From: Reticulitermes speratus | Taxonomy: Eukaryota > Arthropoda > Insecta > Blattodea > Rhinotermitidae | Direction: 5' to 3' | Assembly (NCBI GenBank): GCA_021186555.1 | Contig: JAJKFL010000042.1 | Span: 49,677,980 to 49,741,979 of the forward strand | Length of the DNA: 64,000 nucleotides | Program-made: the position numbers and the translations under genes | Shown: piece by piece, positions 45,801 to 57,800 of the stretch | Position numbering within the stretch: position 1 is the first letter of the stretch | Layout: each line of letters starts with the position of its first letter | Notes under the pieces: model-generated | Seen by the model: the letters and a program-made list of their open reading frames with translations, nothing else | The model's database searches: none | Told to the model about the DNA's origin: nothing

Positions 45801-48800
45801 ATTGCATTGATAATCCTTCCAGTCAGTTGCTAATTTATTGCAGTGATAATCCTTCCAGTCGGTTGCTAATTTATTGCAGTGATAATCCTACCGGTCGGTT
45901 GCTAATTTATTGCAGTGATAATCCTTCCAGTCGGTTGCTAATTTATTGCAGTGATAATCCTACCGGTCAGTTGCTAATTTATTGCAGTGATAATCCTTCC
46001 AGTCAGTTGCTAATTTATTGCAGTGATAATCCTACCGGTTGGTTGCTAATTTATTGCAGTGATAATCCTTCCGGTCGGTTGCTAATTTATTCCAGTGATA
46101 ATCCTACCGGTCAGTTGCTAATTTATTGCAGTGATAATCCTTCCAGTCAGTTGCTAATTTATTGCAGTGATAATCCTTGGCACTATGGCCCTGGGGTCAA
46201 CTCAGCCTCTAACAGAAATGAGTACCAGGAGTATTTCCTGGGGGGTAAAGGCGGCCGGTGCGTAGGGCTGACAACCTTACCACCTTCATGTGCTGAATGT
46301 CTAGAAATCTGGGAGCCTCAACCTACGGGAACCCTAAAGGCCTGTCCAAGCCTGTAATGGGATTGCTTTACCTTTACTTTATTGCAGTTAAGTCCTGACA
46401 CTATGTAATGAATTTTCAGAGACCTTGTCTGCCTCTTTGATTAGGGTTTTATATGATGTTGACACAACATGTTCACTGTACTGTTGACACAACATGTTCA
46501 CTGTACTGTATTTGGAATGTGATTGAAAAAAGTAACCACTTTTAAACATGACAAGGAACTATGAACTTGCTGGTAATTATTATACTGAACACCTATTGCA
46601 ATTGTCTTCACCTCCCTCCCTCCCTTCCTTCATTGTCTGACACATGTGGTTTGTGCAACAACAAAGCCTCTCCATTTACTTTCTGCCTTTTCTAACCCAC
46701 TGCCATCATGAACTTGGGCTTCTTAATTGGTATTTCCCTTTTAGTTGCATATTCAAAACCGTGTTTGGAATTGTCTTCATTAATTATTAAGAGACTCGTA
46801 ACACGTTTATCTCTAAGTTATCTTAAACGTTTTGTTCCTTATTCTCTGCCTTTTCTGGTTTTTCCTTCTACTCTTAAAATAATTGTCTCAGCATACTGAG
46901 ATTCTGTTTTGTTAGAATCCAAAGAAACGTTACATATGATATAAGTGTGGCTTTCAGGGTGTAGCGTCATTATGTGTTGGAATTGTTCTGTTTTGCAGTA
47001 CGTTGCTTTTTCAGGGTGAGCGAGACAAAAATATTGTGTGTTGTTGAGTGCAGTGTACATAAAAACTGTCATATGTCACAGCTGAAATTGCACATTAGAT
47101 AGACGGAAGCAAAAACCTAAGGATGAGAAATGTCATACAAACAGAAAGAGTACATGTTTATTTTAAGATAAGATTAATGAAGTATTTTTGTTGTATTAGC
47201 TTGTTTCTTATATGACCTAAATGTCCGATATTTTGTGAAGCTGTATCATGGGAAAGTATTGATTATTAGATTAGAAGATGTGCCAGTGTAATTAATGACA
47301 CATTCTTGTGGTGGTGCACAATTATGTAAGCAGTGTGGTAGACTGTTTTGACTTTTAAACATATAGGTGTCAAAAGTGAAGTTGGGGTTGTAATTGTTTT
47401 GTGTGTTGGCACCATGTGGAGGTGGGCAGAATCACACAGGATCCAGAAACCACACCGCATATAATCTGTGGTCTTTTGGGTAATTACACGGCGTCGTGTG
47501 GTAATTAATTACCACACGATGCCGTGTAATTACCCAAAAGACCACAGATTACATCAACATCGCGGCGGAAGCCTCAAATCAAGGTAACCACACCGCATGT
47601 TACTGTTCCTCAAACATGGAATATGCTGTGCTCCTGAAAGAGACATTTTCTTGCAATTGCTTGTGTACGAGTTACATTGGCATGGACTGGACTGTACCTG
47701 CTCTCTTCCTCTCAATAGCCTATATAACCCAACTGCATCCTCATTCTACTGACTGACCCTGAAGATGGAGGCCACACAGATTTCTCCATGTAGTGCCAAC
47801 ACCCAAATGGTAGGAACAACATCAACATTGAATGACAGTGAAAGTCTGAAGTCAGTAAAAACTAAGTTGTTTTTGGAATTAAATACAACAGAATGGAACA
47901 AATTTAGATAGTAACTGTCTGGTGCCAAAAGTTGACTGCAGTCGACATGCGGTGTGATGCTGAGAAAACCAAACGTTCACTAAATTTGTCGCAAAGAACG
48001 TGCAAAGTAATGGGCAGCCATTTAAGTTCTTGTTGGTTTGCAGAGTGCACTGGGCACTTAATTCCAGTGCCTAAGGGTTGACTCATAAAATTGTATGTTG
48101 TTAGATTTGTCACTTTTAATATATTCAGGCAGCACTGTGTATCCAAGACCTGGGTCAGCTGTACCACAAGCCAGTAAGAGACTGTCAGGGAACGCTGGTC
48201 ATCTGCACGGTCAACTACGTGCGTTCTCCAAAGACTGTGTCAATCCTTAACGCAAAGTGGTTGCCACTTAGCAAAGTGCAGAAGAAATTTGCAACACATG
48301 AAGAGCCGAATGTAGGGGAACTGCTTATGGCTTCCATTCAGGTATGGTAGTGAGAATGGCAGCATTTGTGTGATTTAGTGTTGTTCAAATGAAATGAATG
48401 CACATGCATGGTGCCATGTTTACATTGAAGTATGTGTGTGTAATCCTAGTATGTAGTCTGTTGAAATTTCAGCTTGTAACTGTTGAGTGTAAAGTCTATA
48501 ACTGACTGACTCACTCACTCACCAACTCACTCACTCACTCATTCCACTCACCAACTCACTCACTCAGTCACTCACTCCACTCACCAACTCACTCACTCAG
48601 TCATTCACTCACCAACTCACTCACTCAGTCACTCACTGACTTAACTGATGAACTAACCAACCAATCAACTCTGTGGAGCAGAGTATTTCTTGAAAAGCTA
48701 CTGGTTTCTCAGCTAGTCAACAAATTCCCTGTATTTTACGGAATGAGATTGTTCATTACCATGTCTTCAACACCCTGCCACATGTCCCTGTCCTGAGCCA

Positions 48801-51800
48801 GATTAACCCAGTCCATGCCCTTTGATCATATTCTTTAACATCTGTTTTAATGTCAATCTCTGATGTATGCCCAGGTCTTCCAAGTGGTCTCCTTCCTTTA
48901 GGTTTTCCAACCAAAACAATGTATGCATATCTTTTCTCCCTCATACATGCCACATGCCTTGCCTCATCCTTGATTTGATCAGCAGAATAATATTTTGTGA
49001 GGACTACAAATGGTGAAGCTCCTTGCTATGCAGTTACCTTCAGTGTCTTCCTACTTCCGCCCCTGTAAGTCCAAATATCTTCCTCAGATTTTATATTTTG
49101 ATGACAGTGACCAAGAAGATTGCTGTGTTCTCTGTGTGCCATCGTGCAGTCTGGTCGCTGTTTACCAGCATGTTGCTGCTATGTCAGGTAGCAGCATTGG
49201 TAACTGCATGGTGGTACATGCCAGAAGGCAGTCATTCTAATGGAAGTACTATTTTTACTCGATAGGAAGCTCACATTTTCTAATTTCCCATTGTCCCAAA
49301 ATGCCCATTAACTTAGAATTGGTGTCATTCACAGGGGACTTTGTAGCAGGTAACAGTACTACACTAGAGTCTACAGTGTATTGTACTGCACAACTGCAGT
49401 CTGTATTACAAGTGGTGTGTGTGTTGGGGGGGGGGGGGGGTTAACATTGCATGGCACATCATCCCATGTGACATAATTATTCATGCTTGTAAGAACTGCT
49501 CGCTCTTAAGCACACATGATGGTACAGAGGATGATGCTGTGTGGTGGGGAGTGGTAAAGAACTTTAAAGTGATGACCCATTGCTATTGTCATGTGATTAC
49601 TTGGTCAGGCACAGTCTAGTTAATGGACAGCAGACATAACACACCAAGCAGAGTGTATAATTTGTGCTTAGTTTAAATATGGATCAAGTATTTTCTTTTT
49701 CTTTTCTGGTGCATGTAAATTCAGGGGTCGCATTCAGTCCAGTAAATACATTATGTTTAGTGGTTCACAAATTGATACATATGAACTGATAGATGGCAAA
49801 GTGAGTTGGTGTGTTTTTAGGCATGTTTGTATGGTTGCGAAAAGTATCTCTGACCTTCATCATGTCCATCTGTCTGTCAATCTCTTCAGCTGAGTGCATG
49901 TATCAGCACGGCTCCCACTGTATGGATTTACGGGAAATATTTGCTTGGGACTTCTATGAAAATCTGTATAGAAATTCCAAATTTAGTTAAAATCAGGCAA
50001 AAATATCAGGCACCTTACCTGAAGACCGAAGTATGTTTTATTGTTGCCGGCATCAGTAAATCGTCATAAAAGTGATGTCTTCGACTGAAATGGTATCAGG
50101 CTGTTAGTCCATCCATCTATCTGTCTGCCCATGCGTTTGCCTGTATCAGCATGTCTCCCACTGGACAGATTTACTTGAAATTTGATATTGTGAACTTCTG
50201 TGTAAATCTGTATAGGAATTCCAAATTTCATTAATATCAGGCACTGTGCATGAAGACCCAAGTATGTTTTATTTTGCCGGCAACATTAACTCGCCATAGA
50301 AGTGCTCTGTTTCAAGTGATGTGGTATCAGGCTTTTAGGATGGCTGAGCAGGTTTAAACATTGAAGGAATGAGCCACGGTGTTGTGCTATATGTACATTA
50401 ACAATCTTATTGCATCTTTTTTGTTGTGAAGGCACCAAAAATGGAAATAACTTTGTCACAAAATCAGTTTCTAATGTTTGTATCTGCGGAAATTGGGTAG
50501 TGATGATGCTGTGTGGAAAAGTTGTCTGTTTTACCTACTTCAGTATGTGTCCCCAGGGTTTGAACACATTTTGAGTTACTGACATATATTTGTTAACGGT
50601 TGTCCCCTTTGAACTTCTCAGGAGCAGATAACGTACCACCAAGTTAGCAGCATCAGGCTAAGTCGTGGGCTGTACCTAGGGTACCTGAAGATGCGTAGTT
50701 CAGTTGACCTGATACAGGTTGTGGTTCCCAGCAAGGCGCCAAATGTCCTACCACACTGCAAGATTCGGGACAACCCCCATGTTTCATCGTAAGTTCTGTT
50801 ACACAGTAGTCTGTCTCCCTGTCCAAACTGTTTCACGTCTCTATCGCCATGCAGCAAAGTTCTTGAAATGTTCGTAATGTCCTAACTACGAAGGAAATTT
50901 GCTGCTTTCAGCAGAACCAAGTTCACAGCTACAGGATCATGGTGTGGTTATTCATTGCATATCCAGTAACTGTCACACAGCCCATATCCAGTAACTGTCA
51001 CACAGCCCATATCCAGTGACTGTCACACAGCCCATATCCAGTGACTGTCAAACAGCTCATATCCTGTAATTGTCACATAGCCAATGTCCAGCAACTGTCA
51101 AACAGTCCATATCCAGTAACTGTCACACAGCCCATATCCTGTAACTGTTACACGGCCCATATCCAGTGACTGTCACACAGCCCATATCCAGTGACTGTCA
51201 AACAGCTCATATCCTGTAATTGTCACATAGCCAATGTCCAGCAACTGTCAAACAGTCCATATCCAGTAACTGTCACACAGCCCATATCCTGTAACTGTTA
51301 CACGGCCCATATCCAGTAACTGTCAAACAGCTCATATCCAGTAACTGTCACACAGCCCATATCCTGTAACTGTTACATGGCCCATATCCAGTAACTGTCA
51401 AACAGCTCATACCCTGTAATTATCACATAGCCAATGTCCAGCAACGTCACACAGCCCATATCCAGTGACTTTCACACAGCCCATATCCAGTAACTGTCAC
51501 ACAGCCCATATCCAGTAACTGTCACACAGACCATATCCAGTAACTGTCACACGGCCCATATCCAGTAACTGTCACACGGCCCATATCCAGTAACTGTCAC
51601 ACGGCCCATATCCAGTAACTGTCACACGGCCCATATCCAGTAACTGTCACACGGCCCATATCCAGTAACTGTCACACGGCCCATATCCAGTAACTGTCAC
51701 ACGGCCCATATCCAGTAACTGTCACACCGCCCATATCCAGTAACTGTCACACGGCCCATATCCAGTAACTGTCACACAGCCCATATCCAGTAACTGTCAC

Positions 51801-54800
51801 ACGGCCCATGGTCAGTAACTGTACATACTGAGCTATCCTGTCTCATCCTAACATATATTTTTCTTTATTGATGCAGTGATGAATGGGAATGGCTGAAAAG
51901 ACAAAGCACTTGCCGAAGAGCTCTCGGCTGCTCGTCTAGTGAGACCCTGAGCTCAACCTCTGGTGATGAGCAGACGGGCAGCGAAGAAGAAACGTCTGGT
52001 TGTGGGACGGAGCAACAGCGGCTGTTTGTAGAACTTGTGGCTGCCACAGCCCGACGCCTCTTCTCTTACATGGAAGTTAGCCCCCAGGAGGCACTGACCC
52101 ACAGGTTAGGTGGTAACAGCTACTGAAGTAGCCCTCTTTGAACAGTAATATCTGTGTTGGCATAATTCACCGAAGTGTAACTGTCAGAAACTGCAAATCA
52201 CATTCAGTAGAGGACGGTGTTATAACAAAATGTGGAAGTTGTTTTAAGACTGTTTGATCCTTGAATGTGAAGGCACTGTAATTCTTCAAAACATTGGGAA
52301 CTATTCCCCCATTAACACAGCATCGTATCGCGAGAGACTTGAATCCATTGCTAATATATATGTGGTGTGAGTAAATAGACAATTAATTATCACAGGAAAA
52401 GTGTGCCACAGATAAATTCTATTCCATATTTATATTGCAGCAAGTCCCTGCTGTTGCAATGTTGTCTCATTTCTGTATCTTCTTTTATCAAAAAAATGCT
52501 AGAGGAGACACACTTTTGCCATCTGTTGATGAAGAGACTAAATGCCAACACAGTTTCATTGCAAACTTCAGAATATCTCGGACACATGGCATGACTGTTT
52601 GGACAGACTGTAGCAATTTATAAGGTGTTGAAATTTAAAATTGTGGGAAAAAATTTGTTTATGTAATTGAAGGCTTCCGCCGTGGTCATAATGTTGCTTA
52701 AAAGTTTTTGGGTTATAGCCCGGCATCAATTTTTGGTGTATAACCAACGTTCCTTTTTACCTAAGAACCTGAAGATGGGACAAACAAGTGATCCCGAAAC
52801 GTTGATTATACACCAAAAATTGACGCCGGGCTACAACCCAAAAACTTTTAAGCAACAAAAATTTGTATGTCAGCACCGCAAATGAACGTTTTAAATGGAC
52901 TGGGGAATGGCCTAATTGATAACTGGTGACATTTCTGTCTCTCACTGTCTTGCTGGGTTGCAGGATGTACGACGCAGAAGTCGTTGATCTCAGCCCTGAA
53001 GTTTCTTTCCTCATTGTGGTTCCACGTGCTGAATCAGCATGTGGTGTCCCAGGGCAGACAGAGGCCTTGTTGCAACGAGGAGATTTCATAGCCCTGCCTG
53101 TCCAGGTGTTTGAGATGGTGCACCTTGGCACTTACCAACGTGACGTCATCTCCCGCTACTCTCGGATATCTTGCATATTGGAACTGGATACTCTACTGGC
53201 AAATCATAGCCACAGAGAGGTGTGTGGCTCTAACATTGACACTTCATTTTGACAACATGATAGGTTCATATCTTATATATAAGAGTTTACAGTTTAACTT
53301 TTGGTGAATGGCCTTTAAATGCCAGGTGTCTGCTGCAGCCAGAGTACTGTTCACGTTAAGTGCCCATTGCAAGACGGTGTTTTCTCTTCAGACAGAAAGG
53401 GTGTGCATTTCATAGGATAACCATGTCTCCTTCAGCCATTGAAGTTAAGGAAACTAAACACATCTGTATGGTAATTTTCCCTACAATACAGTGGAAATAA
53501 AATTAATTAGCTCCACTGCAAACCATGTGCATGTTTTAAGTCAAAAAAACACTAACCAATCAACTAACCAACTCCATAGGGCAGAGACCTTGAGGAGCTA
53601 ACACTTGTCAAAAGGCACAAAAAGAATTTAACAGTATATGTCACACAAAAACATTTTAATGAAATTAAGGAAAGAATTTATGGTTCCTCCATTGAATCTT
53701 CAGGAACAGAGTCTTTCTTTTTTACCCCGTGCACTGGCAAATGATTTAGAGCATCAGTGTGCGTGGTGAAAAGGGGTTATTAAAACACTGAAATTTGGTA
53801 TTAAGATCATTTGGTGTGGCATCACCCCACAGAGTTGAAAGTCAAATTTTTATGGAGGTGCAGTGAATGACAAAATTCTGCTGTTCGCTCTTAAAAACCA
53901 TGTTGACAAACTTGATACCATTAAAATATTATTGTGATATAGTTCCATCATTTGTTGACTTTAATGTCTGTGAACCAGGAACAGGCATTTTAGATTCCCC
54001 AGTAATGTGGGGTTGTGCAGGGGACTAGATGTTGACACAAAGTAGTCAATGTTAAACATGTTTAAGTGCAGGGAATTGCCTGCTGGAGTGTTTGCTTGCA
54101 ACAGTGCAATGGTACGAAGCAGGTGACAAAAGGTTAGAGGCACGTGAATGTAATTTTCTTCTTGTCTGTTCTGGTTAGTGGGCAACACAACTTGGATTTT
54201 GTGTTTCATAAGTGGTCTATGTCCGCTGTTGTTTAGTTACTTCACAACTGCTTAATGCATGTAATATTTGCTATGCAATTCCACCACAGTGATGAATAGA
54301 AATTTGGTCAATCAGGATGTATATTCATAATTTTTCTAATGGATGGGAATTTTAATGGTTTTATTACACTTCATAAAAACCGAAGCAAGGGATTTGTAGT
54401 TTCAGTGGCTTCATTTGTTGGACGTTTTGTTTGCTTGCTTTTGATGAACGCTGATGAAATACACCAACTTATTATGTTGATCACATCCAGGCTTTCTCGT
54501 CATCCGAGCTAGCAGCAGCAAAAGACCGTCTCGCTCAGCTCCAAGACTTCCAGTCGCAACTGAACAGTGCTTGGAAGGGTGTTCGTTGGCTCATGGACGT
54601 TCTGACATTTGCAAGAGATCGTGGAATGGGCAGTGTGAGTTCTGGCAGTTAGTGTGGCAACTCCTGGTGTTGCCATGAGGAACCTCTTAGCTCTTAATTG
54701 GAGCTCATCAGCAGAGCAGGGAAGTGACAGAGAAGTGAACTGTAATGTGAAGGATGGGAGTAATTGTGGGGGAGGAAGTCTGAAGCGAAGTTTGCTCCAG

Positions 54801-57800
54801 TTGCCCCCACGAGATCCCAAAGTAGTGAAATCGAGCACAAGCCGCGGTAGCTGGCCGGGACCAGGTGTCAGTCCTGGTGGTGTTGCAAGTTTTCTGACTT
54901 CAGAGCTAAGTAAAAGTGAGCAGCACCTCAATATGGGGAGGAGCGATGGCCACATCAGCAGTAGCAACACGGCGTCCACCATCATGACAGACGCAGGAAG
55001 TAACTGCAGTTTGTCAGTGACAGGTTAGTGTCTGCGTGTGCAGTAAGATGGCAGTACCAACAGTAGGTGAGAAGGAACTGTGTCTGTTGGTCTAGGACAG
55101 TGGTATTCAACCTGGGGTACCCGTTATCTGATAGGCACACAGTAAACAGGACAACAGGAGGATCATCAATTCTTTATTTTAAGAAAAAACATGATAGAGA
55201 TCAGGTCTTAGCCTATTGCCGATTTGATTAAAAGTAATATATGCATGTATGTTAGGACCTGGTACGCCTCGTTCATTATAGTCACGAGGCTACAGGCTGG
55301 ACAGTGTGGGGTTCAATTCTTGGCAGGAGCAAGAGACTGTTATGTTCTCCAGAAGTTCAAACCACCTCTGGGGCCCACCCTGCCTCATTTTCGATATGTA
55401 CCAGGGAGTAAAGTGGCCAGGGCTTGAAGTTACCCGTTCACCTCCATCTAATGCCAAGATTAAGAATTAGTGGAGCTATACTTTTACTCCCCCTATATAT
55501 CTTCATGGTGTAGACAGGGACTTTACCTTGACCTTGACATTTTATGAAGGTTATGTGCTTCTGTCATAGCTTTCTTCTAAACTTGATGTTAGCACAGCAC
55601 AGGAGACTGCCGTCATAATATTTGACACTGTAAAAAGCGCAAATCTCGTACTTGAGATTGTAAAGTGAATACAGAGGACCAACAGAATTGCCTCTGTAAA
55701 GTCTTCATCTTGTGGTGTTGGGCCACACAGGATGGCTACTGATTAAGAGCAAGAACACTGGATGAGGTGAACAACAAATCAGAGATACTTTGTCGGTGTT
55801 TCTCTTGACTTCTTAAGGAAAAGCGTTGGGTCTTTGTCTTCCAGCTCGCATAAGAGTGTACAAAATGTGCAAAATGCTGGGGGCATTTGTTGGAATCTGA
55901 CACTGAATGGTGGTGTATGAGCTTTAAAATGTTGCAAGTATTGTAGCAGTATAGCACTCCATTTAGGAAATGCAGCCATTTAACACTGTGTATGTACTGC
56001 ACAATTACCCTGTATTAGTTGCATTTATTCAGCCACAAAGTCAGCATTTTCACAGGTAATAAATAATTTTATGCGGCACATTTGTTTCATGAGTTCTCAC
56101 TTTCGTTATAATATTTCGTGGTCATCATCTACACAAACTTCCTCTCATAAACTTTCTTTGGTTAATTCCCAGAGTAGGAGATTAAAATTTACATTCCTCT
56201 CTGAAATAGGAGTGATTCCTCGGTTGCCACCATCCCGAAGTGAGGACACACTCCTGCTGCAGAAACTACCTTCACCAGCAATACGGACTCACATGCGATC
56301 TCGCTCTTCTACCATAGCAAGCAGTGGTGCTAGTGTATCGGCATCAGCGTCACCACTGATTTCAACACAAGGCATATCTGGGGGCAGTATGCTTTCACTA
56401 TCATCATCTGATGACACTAGTAGCCCTGCATGCTCACTGGCACTGAAGCTGCCAGCTGGGAATAGTCATGACGATATCTCTGTTGTACCAACACCTGCAC
56501 CAGGAATACTGCAGGTATGCTATACACTGTGTTATCTTTTGGGAACATTTTTATGAAATTTGGCATGGACAACATGACACTGGAGGTTACCACTTTTCAA
56601 GAACCATGGTAGTGCACTCCTTCCAACCAAGGACACACAGGTCACATAAAATGTGGCCCACTCAGCGGCTCATTCCCCAGAGGCACATAAGTGATGCAAG
56701 TAACAAATACAGATACGTGAGGGTTTAAGATAACAGAATTTAATAATTGACAGGAACTGAAATTGGTGAGATAACACGAACATAATCACATACAATGTGG
56801 CCCACTCAGCGGCTCATTCCCCAGAGGCACATAAGTGATACAAGTAACAAATACAGATACGTGAGGGTTTAAGATAACAGAATTTAATAATCGACAGTAA
56901 CTGAAATTGGTGAGATTACACGAACATAATCACATACAATGTGGCCCACTCAGCGGCTCATTCCCTCCTTTTAGTAAAACAAATAAAGTAAAAACAAACA
57001 AAAAGCGCCTGATGCGGTGGGTTGAACTAAACGCACACCAAATGTTGCACTTACCCAGAATGACAGAGCATGGTCTCTGACATGTTTTCCTCTTGTCCTC
57101 AAGTAAGCGCCTGATGCGGTGGGTTGAACTAAACGCACACCAAATATTGCACTTGCCCAGAATGACAGAGCATGGTCTCTGACATGTTTTCCTCTTGTCC
57201 TCAAGTAGGATTTCGAAGCAGCAAGCTAAAACAAAAATTTAGATGAATTTGAGAGTCTGCAAGCTCAGGCAAGAGTGGTACAAGGGAGCATCGAATGAAG
57301 GTGGCAAGGTCAGAGGGAGAATAGGAGGGGGAGGAAGGCAGCTATGCTGTGCAAGTCAGTCTATGTACAGTGGCAATAGTGCCACGAAATTGTGTATGGT
57401 AATAGGCCTTCAAGAAATATGGAATGTTTTTCTTCTGTCCTGAAAATGGGACAAGAGGCTCCTGTGAAACACTGGTACATATTACGTGTTAACCAAGCTG
57501 AATGGCATCAAGTCGCAGAAGACAGTCTGTATTTGTCATTTTGTTTGTTAATGTATTGTGAAATGTAACTGTCTGCATGAAACAGAGTGACATTTGTGGA
57601 GCATAATTCATGAAGCCAGCCTAGAAACTGAAATTCAAGTCTTCTGGTACATGTGACAGTGTGTCATTGAGCCAGTAGTTCTAACATTTTGAAGGCACTA
57701 GGATCCTTCACAGTGTCAGGAACTGCTAGCCCAACAGCATACCATAACATCACAGAAGACTTGAATCGTCAGTAACACCACTCTCAGAACCTCAAATCTC

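Noticed and set aside
45638-46357. 239-codon + frame overlapping wake exon 10
   Set aside because: It uses a different frame from the conserved exon, then follows the 36 bp array into a SINE.
54509-54985. 158-codon - frame opposite wake exons 15-16
   Set aside because: Antisense shadow of real exons; no family similarity.
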